Positions 1 to 8,010 of a stretch of DNA of 64,000 nt are shown piece by piece. Numbering within the stretch: the stretch's first letter is position 1; each line of letters begins with the position of its first letter. This DNA is from Nitrospira sp. (GTDB taxonomy: Bacteria; Nitrospirota; Nitrospiria; Nitrospirales; Nitrospiraceae): assembly GCA_024760525.1 (NCBI GenBank), contig CP060499.1:3307501-3371500 (forward strand). Direction: 5' to 3'. Below the pieces are notes generated by a model. The model saw only the letters and a program-made list of their open reading frames with translations. It ran no database searches and was not told the DNA's origin. The translations under genes and the position numbers were made by a program.

Positions 1-231
1 ACCACCCTGCCAAGAGTGACCGCATCTTCATAGCAAGAATGTCTTGGCAAATCGCGTTCCACTGAAACAACGTACATGTGCAAATCTCCGATGCCGCTGA
101 AATTAGTGAGGATTGGTTGTGTTCGAACCTGGATTTGAGAAAATGGAGAGGACGCGGATCAGTGGCGAAGTAGCGGCACCGTGCCGAATGGTCGGCTCCT
201 GTGGAAAATCACCCTCAGCGAGAGACTCATC

Positions 232-723
232 ATGACGGCGTATGACTTTCGAGCTTGTCTGCCAATCCTCATCGCAATCACCGCGTGGGTGTTCTTCCCA
301 CATTCAGAAGCCGCATCGGATGACTTACGTCAGTCTTCACGAGTCGGAGCATTGAGAATTCCACTCATCTCTTACGAACGGATTCCGATCGCCACGGTCT
401 TAGCGCATCCGGATCGTTATCAGATGAGAGAGATCAGGTTGACCGGAATCGTCACGGCCATTCAGACAGAGACCGTCACCAATAGGCTGATCTGCGGACG
501 AGCATATGAACGGACGACACTCACCGTTGAGGATGACAGTGGACAGATCGAGATTATCGATCAAGGAGCATGTGGCAGGAATGTCAGTTCGCTGAAAGCG
601 CCTATGCTGGAGGTGGGTCAACAGATCGATTTGCTGGTACTGATCGTCATTTCAGCGAGTTCTACCTCTGCCGGTTCATCGGTGGAAGCGACGATCCGCT
701 TTTTAGATCTGGCCAGAAACTGA
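232..723 (+). CDS. Exported OB-fold-like hypothetical protein
   Basis: About 163 residues from the ATG at 232. An in-frame GTG at 181 would add 17 residues with no signal-peptide logic, so I prefer 232. The N-terminus is a typical signal peptide (hydrophobic core LPILIAITAWVFF, then an Ala-rich cleavage region near residue 27). The mature part contains a stretch beginning YERIPIATVLAHPDRY, followed by beta-rich sequence with two Cys. This resembles small periplasmic OB-fold (tRNA_anti-like) domains in which a segment of the form 'I..V...P..Y....I.L.G.V' recurs. No enzyme motif is visible. The family assignment is inference; the export prediction is good. Confidence 0.6.
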   Translation: MTAYDFRACLPILIAITAWVFFPHSEAASDDLRQSSRVGALRIPLISYERIPIATVLAHPDRYQMREIRLTGIVTAIQTETVTNRLICGRAYERTTLTVEDDSGQIEIIDQGACGRNVSSLKAPMLEVGQQIDLLVLIVISASSTSAGSSVEATIRFLDLARN

Positions 724-751
724 CAGTCATCATGCCTCACATCGTTGCACG

Positions 752-1192
752 TTACTCCCAACCGCTGACCTCATAGCCTTTCTCTTTCAGGCAGCGGGCG
801 ACGGCATCAGCGTACGGAGGTTCCGGTTCGAGCGGTTTAAACGTCCCTCCGGCCAAACCGACGACCAACCCCAGACCGCTGCCGGCGGCAGCTCCAATCG
901 CGATTCCCGCTAATCCACCGACAATCCCGGCGGACGCGCCAACCGCACCGCCAAGCGTCAGCCCGAGCACGGCCCCGGTCGCGGCATTCGCGCTTTGGTT
1001 TGTCCCGGCTCGCAATCCAGTTTCTTCAACTTTCTTTCGGCAGGATTCAATCTCTTGTTGGGCCATCTGCCGGCCATACAAATTAAGCTGCTTATTAGAC
1101 CGCAAGATCGGCTGTGGCCCAGCGCAGGCGGCCAGGCTTATCAGTGCCACATACACAACGAGACGATGCCATGACCGATTGACCACAAACAT
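752..1192 (-). CDS. Glycine-zipper lipoprotein (paralog 1)
   Basis: A 146-residue lipoprotein. The signal peptide ends in a lipobox SLAAC with Cys at about residue 23. A conserved N-terminal block (LNLYGRQMAQQEIESCRKK) is followed by a long Gly/Ala repeat at about residues 65-115, typical of glycine-zipper segments that insert in or pack against membranes. The C-terminus ends VARCLKEKGYEVSGWE. The ATG at 1192 abuts a GAAGGG Shine-Dalgarno, so the in-frame GTG two codons later is an equally likely start. It shares lipobox, zipper and C-terminal signature with the gene at 1568-1999, so the two are paralogs. Its precise envelope role is unknown. Confidence 0.75.
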   Translation of the reverse strand: MFVVNRSWHRLVVYVALISLAACAGPQPILRSNKQLNLYGRQMAQQEIESCRKKVEETGLRAGTNQSANAATGAVLGLTLGGAVGASAGIVGGLAGIAIGAAAGSGLGLVVGLAGGTFKPLEPEPPYADAVARCLKEKGYEVSGWE

Positions 1193-1567
1193 CCCTTCGA
1201 GCGGGGTTTTTCCTTTTCATCACTTCTCACCCTTTGGAGAAAATGTCGAGGTTTTTTCGATTGCGCACATCGTCCCGTCGCTGCTCCCCTCCCCATCCCT
1301 TCTCTCTCAGCGGGGATGGGGGGCACTCAACCGCGCGCCTTGTCCGAGCACATTTCTCCTCATATCCCTTTCCCACTCAGATTGGTGTCGAGGTCGTTTC
1401 CATTGCGCGCATCCAATAATGACGGTTCCTTGTCTTCACTTTTCTATCTCTACGGCTGCGTACGAGAGGAATTCCTTCTGCGTGTGCTGACCGACCACCG
1501 CCCATAATCACGATTCTGATTGAATCTCCGCGTGCCGAAACGCTCCCGCCCATCCCCTCCGCTCCCT
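1193..1567. other. Intergenic region between two lipoprotein genes
   Basis: No convincing gene. It holds a C-rich/G-rich inverted repeat around 1287-1321 (CCCCATCCC pairing with GGGATGGGG), possibly a terminator for the upstream minus-strand lipoprotein gene. It also holds an imperfect direct repeat at 1245-1271 and 1387-1413 (23 of 27 bases match). The open frames crossing it on both strands have no recognisable protein features. Confidence 0.5.
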
Positions 1568-1999
1568 TCACTGCCACCCTGTCACTTCATATCCTTTCTC
1601 CTGCAAGCATCGGTTGACGAAATTCGTGTACGCCTGGTTAGGTTGCGAAGGACCGGCAGCGTGGAACAAACCGGTCAGAAGGCCCCAGACCGCTCCGCTC
1701 GCGGCACCGATCATCGATCCGCGCCCTACTCCCCAGAAAATCGCTCCGCCCACTGCTCCGCTTGCAGCCCCGACTCCGGCGCCGACAGCCGTATTCGTTA
1801 CCACGCGCCCCCCCTTGCCTCCACCGCCCTCTTCCGCTCCAGCCGACTCTGCCAATTGCCGACAGGCTTCAATATCGTGGTCAGCCGCCTCTTTTCCCAT
1901 CCTCTCCAAATGCGCGTTGGGATAGAGCACTGGGCGCGCGCTGGAACAAGCCGAGAGCATCAATACGGCGATCGCGGCGCCTATTCGTAATCCGTTCAT
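1568..1999 (-). CDS. Glycine-zipper lipoprotein (paralog 2)
   Basis: About 143 residues from the ATG at 1999, which has a GGAGCGGAG Shine-Dalgarno and overlaps the stop codon of the upstream DUF167 gene as ATGA. A longer frame from 2074 lacks a signal peptide at its start. The lipobox is MLSAC (Cys at residue 18). It is followed by the shared block (LYPNAHLERMGKEAADHDIEACR), a Gly-rich linker, a Gly/Ala zipper region and the C-terminal signature CLQEKGYEVTGWQ, nearly the same as in the 752-1192 gene. Probably outer-membrane anchored. Function unknown. Confidence 0.75.
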   Translation of the reverse strand: MNGLRIGAAIAVLMLSACSSARPVLYPNAHLERMGKEAADHDIEACRQLAESAGAEEGGGGKGGRVVTNTAVGAGVGAASGAVGGAIFWGVGRGSMIGAASGAVWGLLTGLFHAAGPSQPNQAYTNFVNRCLQEKGYEVTGWQ

Positions 2000-2340
2000 A
2001 TCTGCTCCGCTCCTTTCCCGCCCCGTGGCAGCAACCGAGCCAACAGCACCCGGGCCGGAACCCCTTTCACGCACAGTCGCTTGTGCCGAGACTGAGCTCC
2101 CGCCTGAACGCGCACGTTCGCACGTGGGACCGCACAGCGATCGGCAATGAACCGGATCAGTTCCTCGTTGGCGGCGCCGTCAATCGGACGAGCGGCCAGC
2201 CGGATCTTCACCGCATCGCCGTGCATGCCGACACATTCGGTAACCGGAGCGTTGGGTTGGACACGCACGGTGAGGAGCGCGCCGCGCTCACTGTCCCGTA
2301 CGATGACAGGAAGGGAATCCACAAGAATCGATGGATTCAA
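1996..2340 (-). CDS. DUF167 (YggU-family) protein
   Basis: A 114-residue protein matching the DUF167/YggU fold family. The segment LTVRVQPNAPVTECVG and the conserved KIRLAARPIDGAANEELIRFIA (the 'PP.dGkAN..li..la' signature) are diagnostic, and the core is of family-typical length. The start is a TTG at 2340 overlapping the stop of the CbbQ-like gene as TTGA, consistent with translational coupling; an in-frame GTG at codon 7 is an alternative. DUF167 proteins are small, widespread and of unsettled function. It sits between the AAA+ ATPase and lipoprotein 2 in one transcription unit. Confidence 0.85.
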   Translation of the reverse strand: MNPSILVDSLPVIVRDSERGALLTVRVQPNAPVTECVGMHGDAVKIRLAARPIDGAANEELIRFIADRCAVPRANVRVQAGAQSRHKRLCVKGVPARVLLARLLPRGGKGAEQI

Positions 2341-3155
2341 AAGATGGCTTTGACAAATTCCAGTATGGTGCGTTGCATGTCCGCATCATCGGTAATCGGA
2401 CGTGCGACGGCGACATCACAGGCCCGTTCCGGCGGCACGCCTTGCTTGATCAGTGTGCCGGCATAGATCAAGAGTCTGGTGCTGACTCCCTCCTCCAACC
2501 CATGATTTCTGAGGTTACGCACTTTTCTGCCGAGCTTGACGAGATTCCCGGCAATCACAGACTCCACACCTGCCTCACGCTGAACCACAATTGTTTCGAT
2601 CTCAGGCGCGGGGTAGTCGAATTCAATCGCCAGAAATCGTTGTTTCGTGCTTTGTTTCAGATCTTTGAGGACACTTTGATACCCCGGGTTATAGGAGATC
2701 ACCAACATGAAATCGTCGGCCGCTTCCAGGATTTGGCCTTTTTTCTCGATCGGCAGCACCCGCCGGTCATCACTGAGAGGATGGATGATGACGGTAGTGT
2801 CTTTCCGGGCTTCCACCACCTCGTCAAGATAGACAATGGCCCCATGCTTCACGCCGATCGTCAGCGGTCCATCCATCCAGACCGTATCCTGTCCCTTGAG
2901 AAGATAGCGACCGACCAAGTCGGACGCAGTGAGATCCTCGTGACACGCGACGGTGATCAGCGGCCGGCCGAGCTTATAGGCCATGTATTGGACAAAGCGG
3001 GTTTTCCCGCAGCCGGTCGGTCCCTTGAGCATGACCGGCAGCTTTTTCTCGGCCGCAATGGTGAACAGACCGACCTCTCCGGCGACTTCGGCATAAAACG
3101 GCTCCTGGGCGATGCGATAGTCTGCCACGTCGATTTCGCGTATCTGTTGCATCAC
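2337..3155 (-). CDS. CbbQ/NirQ/NorQ-family MoxR-like AAA+ ATPase
   Basis: A 272-residue MoxR-type AAA+ ATPase. Walker A is GPTGCGKT (residues 45-52), Walker B IVYLDEV (107-113) with the following E-A-R typical of CbbQ/NorQ, and sensor-1 region VISYNPGY. Family members (CbbQ, NirQ, NorQ) work with a VWA-domain partner (CbbO, NorD) to remodel or metallate Rubisco, nitric oxide reductase or other targets. No such partner or target lies in this window. The start is GTG 3155 or ATG 3152; an AGGA lies upstream. It overlaps the DUF167 gene downstream. Confidence 0.88.
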   Translation of the reverse strand: MMQQIREIDVADYRIAQEPFYAEVAGEVGLFTIAAEKKLPVMLKGPTGCGKTRFVQYMAYKLGRPLITVACHEDLTASDLVGRYLLKGQDTVWMDGPLTIGVKHGAIVYLDEVVEARKDTTVIIHPLSDDRRVLPIEKKGQILEAADDFMLVISYNPGYQSVLKDLKQSTKQRFLAIEFDYPAPEIETIVVQREAGVESVIAGNLVKLGRKVRNLRNHGLEEGVSTRLLIYAGTLIKQGVPPERACDVAVARPITDDADMQRTILEFVKAIF

Positions 3156-3269
3156 CGCATCATTCCTGGTCGTGACATGAACCTGTTCAGCTGACCACAG
3201 CAGGCTTCAAGCACCGCAACAATAAACGGAACAAACCGCGAAGATCAAGCGATAGGAGGGCCTGGCAAT

Positions 3270-6200
3270 CTAGGCAACCTTCTTCCCGTCGAGGACTTCA
3301 CGAACTTTTTGCGTGAGGATATTCGGTGTGAATGGTTTCTGGAGAAACGCCGTATCTCGTTTCACTCCTCCTTGCGCGAACACCGGATGATCGGGATAGC
3401 CAGACATATACAAAACTTTGATCTCCGGCCGCACAACCGTCAGTTTTTCCGCAACCTCAGGCCCGCTCATCTGCGGCATCGCGACGTCGGTCAGCAACAA
3501 ATGAATCGGGCCCATGTGCTTCGCGCCGGTCAGGAGCGCTTCGATCCCATGACGCGCCACTAAGACCTCATACCCGCTCAGGCGAAGGGCATCCTGCACA
3601 AGCCCACGAACCGACGGGTCGTCTTCAACGACGAGGATCGTTTCTCGTCCGATGGCTCGGCCTACGTTTCCGCTGCCGACCGGCACGGCCTGCGCGGCCT
3701 CTTCGACTCTCGGGAAAAAGATCTTGCAGGTGGTTCCCAACCCCAGTTTGCTCTCAATCCCGATCGTTCCACCGCTTTGCTTCACGATACCGTACACGGT
3801 AGACAATCCGAGCCCCGTCCCCTTCCCCTTCTCTTTCGTGGTAAAAAACGGCTCAAATAAATGCGATTGGGTTTCTTCGCTCATGCCCTGTCCCGTATCC
3901 CGGATCGCCAAGAGCACGTAAGATCCTTGATCGAGCATCATCGTTTCGCGCCGAGGGCCTTTCCCGATCGTGACGTTTCGGGTCTCGATCGTCACCTTAC
4001 CTCCCGTCGGCATGGCATCCCGAGCGTTGACGGCAAGATTCATGATCACCTGCTCGATCTGCCCCGGATCGGCCTTGATCGATCCCAATTTCGTTTGGAG
4101 GTCGGCGCAGAGTTCAATGATGTCCTCACCCAACAATCGCCGGAGCATGCCGTCCATGTTCATGACAATCGCGTTCAGGTCGACAACCTTCGTGGCCACG
4201 AACTGCCGTCGGCTGAAGGCCAGCAGCTGGCTGGTGAGTCCGGCAGCCCGGTCGGCGGCTTTTTTCACTTCTTCCATTTCGCGTCGCGAAGCATCGCCCT
4301 GCGCCAAGCGGCTGAGGATCAGCTCGCTATACCCACGGATCACAGTCAGCAGATTGTTAAAGTCATGGGCGACGCCGCCGGCAAGGCGTCCCACAGCCTC
4401 CATCTTCTGCGCCTGGCGCAATTGCGCCTCGGTCTGGCGCAACGCTTCCTCGGCTCTGGTGCGTTCCCCGAACTGCCCGATTTTGAGGGCGACATCGGCG
4501 ATCATGCTCAGCAGTTCCCCATCCGGCTCGCGTATCTGATGGGTGAAGAACTCGATGACGCCCTCGATCTCACCTCCGATACGAATGGGAAACCCAAAGG
4601 CTCCGTGAAGCCCCGTCTTGGCCGCGAGATCCGCTCGCACAAAGGTGGAATCGAGCGCTACATCTCTGATCCACACCGGTCGTCCGCATTCCCAAATCCG
4701 ACCCGGCAACCCTATCCCTGGCTTAAAGCTCTGACCCTGATCCATTGCCACGAACTCATCGGCACAGATCGCCCCTGTTTGCCAATGATGGAGACACCGT
4801 AATGTCCCCGTGTGTTTGTCCACTCGCCAAAAGACACCCAGATCCCATTCAAGACTCTCTCCGACGGCTTCAATGATTCTTGGGACCGCTTCCTCGATCG
4901 TCACGGCCTCGGAGAGCACGCGCGTGACCGCATACTGCGAGGCAAGGCGACGTTCCGCCCAGCGGCGGTCCGTGATGTCGCGGACGAAGGCGCTGAACAT
5001 ATACGTTTCGCCGATGCGCGCCGGCGAGACGGCGAGCTCAACAGGGAACTCGTGACCATCTTTGTGGCGGGCAGCAATCTCAATCCGCCGATTCAGCACG
5101 GGACCGACCCCGCTCCTAAGATACTCCCGGATCCCGTGAGCGTGGGCCTCTCGATCGCGTTCAGGGATGATGGTTTCTGAAAGCAATTTCCCAAGCGCTT
5201 CGTCGCGGGTCCACCCAAATATAGCCGTGGCCTGGGCGTTCCACTCCGTCACGATCCCGGCAGCATCGATGGTAATCACTCCATCGAGCGCCGTATCGAC
5301 GATTGCTCGATTCCGTTCCTCACTTTGCCGCAACGCTGCTTCCGCGGCTCTCGCCCATGCGCTTTCCTGTTGGGCTTGGCGATATTCTGCGCGCAATCGC
5401 GCCGTCGTCCACAGCAGGAACACGACCAAGGCCAACCAGACGATGATACCGACTGTCCCGATCTTCCACAGCACGGATCGGATCGGGTGGAGCACATCGT
5501 CGCGATCCATGCGCATCAACACCGTCCAGTTGAGGCCGGGAAAATCCCTGAACCCCTTGGACGAGGCAAAGCCGGTGACAGCCCGGACATGCCGCCGCAG
5601 GTGATCTTCTTCGAGGAATCCGGTCCGGCCGTCCCGGCTCACCACGGCGGAGGGCAGCCCCATCTCCCGCAGATTCACGTTGCCCTTGTAGGCCAAGTCG
5701 GAATCCACGAAAGCGTCACCGTGTCGGGTGATCATCTGATATTCAACCGCCCCCACAAACCCTGCACGGAGTTCCAGGGATCGGATCGTCCGGAGGGCGA
5801 TCTCTTCGACCGTAGTCACCGCGATCCGGCTGATCACTACGCCCAGGAAGTTGCCTTCCGGGTCGAGCATCGGCGCGGTGAAGGCCACCGTTTCGATCCC
5901 ATTGTCCGCCTGATGGCCCCCGACATCGTCGGCTACAATTTTCCGATCCACCCGAGCAGACTGAAACCACTCGTTCTTGCTGAAATCTTGCCCGACCAGT
6001 GAGCTTTCCGTGGAAGCCGTCATGATGCCTTGTCGGTTTGTCACCCCCAACCAGGCATAGACCGGTACGTAGCTCAATTTGATCGACTTGAGGTAGTTCG
6101 TCAGGTAAGGCTGGTCGGCGATATGATTGGCCAGCGCCCGGGCTATCATCCGGGTATCGCCGTAGCGCTCGTATAGCAGTTGATCCAGTTTGTCCGACAC

Positions 6201-6401
6201 ACAGGCCGCCGCCAGCATCAGCTCTTCTCCGGAGGCGGCGACGAGTCGACGCTCGACGGCACCAAAAAGAATGATGCCGTTCCCCAGCGCGAACACGCTG
6301 ATCCAGACGATCAGAAATGTGAGCCAGCTATACCGGTGGGGTGTGCCTCCCGCTTGTGCCTCCACTTGCACATCCGGTGGCGAAGCCTTCGGCAATGTCA
6401 T
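3270..6401 (-). CDS. Hybrid sensor histidine kinase (Cache-PAS-GAF-HisKA-HATPase-REC)
   Basis: About 1043 residues from the ATG at 6401, which overlaps the upstream stop as ATGA; a TTG at 6425 is possible but less attractive. Order: TM1 about 26-48; periplasmic Cache-like sensor about 55-300; TM2 about 313-335; PAS about 360-480 (ending SAFVRDITDRR); GAF about 495-640; dimerisation/phosphoacceptor box VAHDFNNLLTVIRGYSE with His at about 679; ATPase N, G1 and G2 boxes (NLAVNARDAM, DTGQGM, GTGLGLSTVYG); C-terminal receiver with DD pair and phospho-acceptor Asp about 972 in LLTDVAMP. A membrane sensor that can relay to its own receiver. No response regulator gene adjoins, so the output is not evident. 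Confidence 0.93.
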   Translation of the reverse strand: MTLPKASPPDVQVEAQAGGTPHRYSWLTFLIVWISVFALGNGIILFGAVERRLVAASGEELMLAAACVSDKLDQLLYERYGDTRMIARALANHIADQPYLTNYLKSIKLSYVPVYAWLGVTNRQGIMTASTESSLVGQDFSKNEWFQSARVDRKIVADDVGGHQADNGIETVAFTAPMLDPEGNFLGVVISRIAVTTVEEIALRTIRSLELRAGFVGAVEYQMITRHGDAFVDSDLAYKGNVNLREMGLPSAVVSRDGRTGFLEEDHLRRHVRAVTGFASSKGFRDFPGLNWTVLMRMDRDDVLHPIRSVLWKIGTVGIIVWLALVVFLLWTTARLRAEYRQAQQESAWARAAEAALRQSEERNRAIVDTALDGVITIDAAGIVTEWNAQATAIFGWTRDEALGKLLSETIIPERDREAHAHGIREYLRSGVGPVLNRRIEIAARHKDGHEFPVELAVSPARIGETYMFSAFVRDITDRRWAERRLASQYAVTRVLSEAVTIEEAVPRIIEAVGESLEWDLGVFWRVDKHTGTLRCLHHWQTGAICADEFVAMDQGQSFKPGIGLPGRIWECGRPVWIRDVALDSTFVRADLAAKTGLHGAFGFPIRIGGEIEGVIEFFTHQIREPDGELLSMIADVALKIGQFGERTRAEEALRQTEAQLRQAQKMEAVGRLAGGVAHDFNNLLTVIRGYSELILSRLAQGDASRREMEEVKKAADRAAGLTSQLLAFSRRQFVATKVVDLNAIVMNMDGMLRRLLGEDIIELCADLQTKLGSIKADPGQIEQVIMNLAVNARDAMPTGGKVTIETRNVTIGKGPRRETMMLDQGSYVLLAIRDTGQGMSEETQSHLFEPFFTTKEKGKGTGLGLSTVYGIVKQSGGTIGIESKLGLGTTCKIFFPRVEEAAQAVPVGSGNVGRAIGRETILVVEDDPSVRGLVQDALRLSGYEVLVARHGIEALLTGAKHMGPIHLLLTDVAMPQMSGPEVAEKLTVVRPEIKVLYMSGYPDHPVFAQGGVKRDTAFLQKPFTPNILTQKVREVLDGKKVA

Positions 6402-7888
6402 CGTAGAAAATCCGTCATGGTCCAATTTTCAATGACGGCCATGGGGCGATATCCCAGCTTAGCCCTGCGCAGCCCGGGAAGGCCTGCATCGTCCATGGCA
6501 TTGATATAGACAGCCCCTTTGGCCATCGCGGTTCGACAGGTTTCGCGAAAAACCCACTGAGCGAGACCTGGGATCGAACGATCCGCAACTTCCAACAAGA
6601 TGGCCCAGGTGTGAGGAGTCAGCCAGTAACCGAACGTATACGCTGCAATGTCATGGTTGATTTTGGCCACTGTACCCGACAGCCCAATTTGCTCATGTTC
6701 TCGCAAGACACGAGCATGGGCGGCTTCGGCATCCTCCAACAGCAGCTTCCCCACGCGATCGAGATTCCCCTGACGTTTTTGGTCGGCCCACCGTCGATGC
6801 AGGAGCGCGCAATCACCTCCATATTCAGCACGATACGGTTCGATCGCGATGGCGTGGTCTCGGCCGGCTCGATTGCAAAGCCCCCGTTGGGATTTATAGT
6901 GGTCTCCTGCCATTGCAGCAAGCGCAGCGGCGGAGTACAGATAGTCCCCATCCTTCTTCCTGAACGAAACCCCGTCGCGTTCCAAGAGGCGTTTTTGTGA
7001 CTCCGTCACGTTTTCGATTCGACTCACCGGCGACCGCCCATTCCACTGATGCATCAATGCAAAGGCTTGATCGACGGCCTGATCCAAAGGACCCGCCCCG
7101 AGCGGTGGCAGCAGCATGAACCACCCGTCTGGAGATTTCGCGAAGAGAAACAACGTATCATTGGATTCCATCCACCATGACGGGAGTAGCGACGTCCATA
7201 TGTAGTGGTACGGGAATGCGAAGGCGGCCGGCGAGTCATGGCGGAGCACCTGAGCTCGTTCGATCGCCTCCTTGATACACGGCGCGTCCGAGGCCGTCAA
7301 TGATCGGAGGCGAGAATCAATTCGCCTTGGTGCGAGACGGGCGGTCAGGTGAGAAAGTGTCCTGAGAACGACCACATCATCCTGAAAGGGGCCAATCAGA
7401 CGAGGGTGAGCAACAATCCTCTCAACAATGGGGTCTGACTCCAAGAAAGTTGCCGCATGCTCGGCATAGACGCGAATCGCATCTGACGACTCTTCGCGCA
7501 TAAAGGGGCACTTGGTATCCCAGCCAAGAAGGATTTCCTGTCCCGAGGCATCCCACATCAGTGCCAGCGGATAGAGTTGACAATCCAACGGGCGCACGTC
7601 GTAGATTCCACACCGGCCGGACGCTCCATCAAAAGCAGGACAGAGATAGCCCTCACCTGCCGAATTCTCGACGAGATTGACCTGCGTGCCGGACTTGTCG
7701 GGAAAGAACGAATCGGACACTCCATGCCTCACGGCATCGGCGATTTCTTGGCGCGTAAAGTATGGGCGCAAAAAACTGTCCGCTTCCGGAAAACGGCAGC
7801 AGACATCACAGCGTAAACACGTTGAATCAGGCACCAACTGGGGCAGCGTCCTCATAAGAAGTTTGGAATCCAATGTAATGAGATTCAT
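6398..7888 (-). CDS. YkgJ-type cysteine cluster protein fused to DUF2156-like (LPG synthase C-terminal) domain
   Basis: About 496 residues from the ATG at 7888, which has an upstream GGAAG; the frame extends to 8098 but would overlap the divergent gene. The N-terminal third has the YkgJ-family Cys pattern: CLRCDVCC near residue 24, then C-P in YLCPAFD, CGIYDVRPLDCQLYPL and a later CPF, a cluster that binds zinc or iron. The remainder looks like the GNAT-type DUF2156 domain found in phosphatidylglycerol lysyltransferases, with AEYGGDCALLHRRWADQ and INHDIAAYTFGYWL segments. The product may transfer an aminoacyl group, but the substrate is unknown. The stop overlaps the kinase start (ATGA), suggesting co-expression. 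Confidence 0.7.
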   Translation of the reverse strand: MNLITLDSKLLMRTLPQLVPDSTCLRCDVCCRFPEADSFLRPYFTRQEIADAVRHGVSDSFFPDKSGTQVNLVENSAGEGYLCPAFDGASGRCGIYDVRPLDCQLYPLALMWDASGQEILLGWDTKCPFMREESSDAIRVYAEHAATFLESDPIVERIVAHPRLIGPFQDDVVVLRTLSHLTARLAPRRIDSRLRSLTASDAPCIKEAIERAQVLRHDSPAAFAFPYHYIWTSLLPSWWMESNDTLFLFAKSPDGWFMLLPPLGAGPLDQAVDQAFALMHQWNGRSPVSRIENVTESQKRLLERDGVSFRKKDGDYLYSAAALAAMAGDHYKSQRGLCNRAGRDHAIAIEPYRAEYGGDCALLHRRWADQKRQGNLDRVGKLLLEDAEAAHARVLREHEQIGLSGTVAKINHDIAAYTFGYWLTPHTWAILLEVADRSIPGLAQWVFRETCRTAMAKGAVYINAMDDAGLPGLRRAKLGYRPMAVIENWTMTDFLR

Positions 7889-8010
7889 CGGCTTCCAATC
7901 ATACGACGCAAGCCGAAAGGTAGCAAGGATGGTTCGTTTCCGATCAACGCTCTCCGTACCTCCGCGCCTCACGTTTGCACCCGAGAAAGTCGCGGACCCC
8001 TTGTCCGCCC

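Noticed and set aside
100..150. tRNA-like GTTCGAACC at the window start
   Set aside because: No acceptor or anticodon stem could be built around the short T-loop-like match.
2331..3194. 287-codon plus-strand frame opposite the CbbQ-like gene
   Set aside because: Antisense shadow of a gene with clear Walker motifs.
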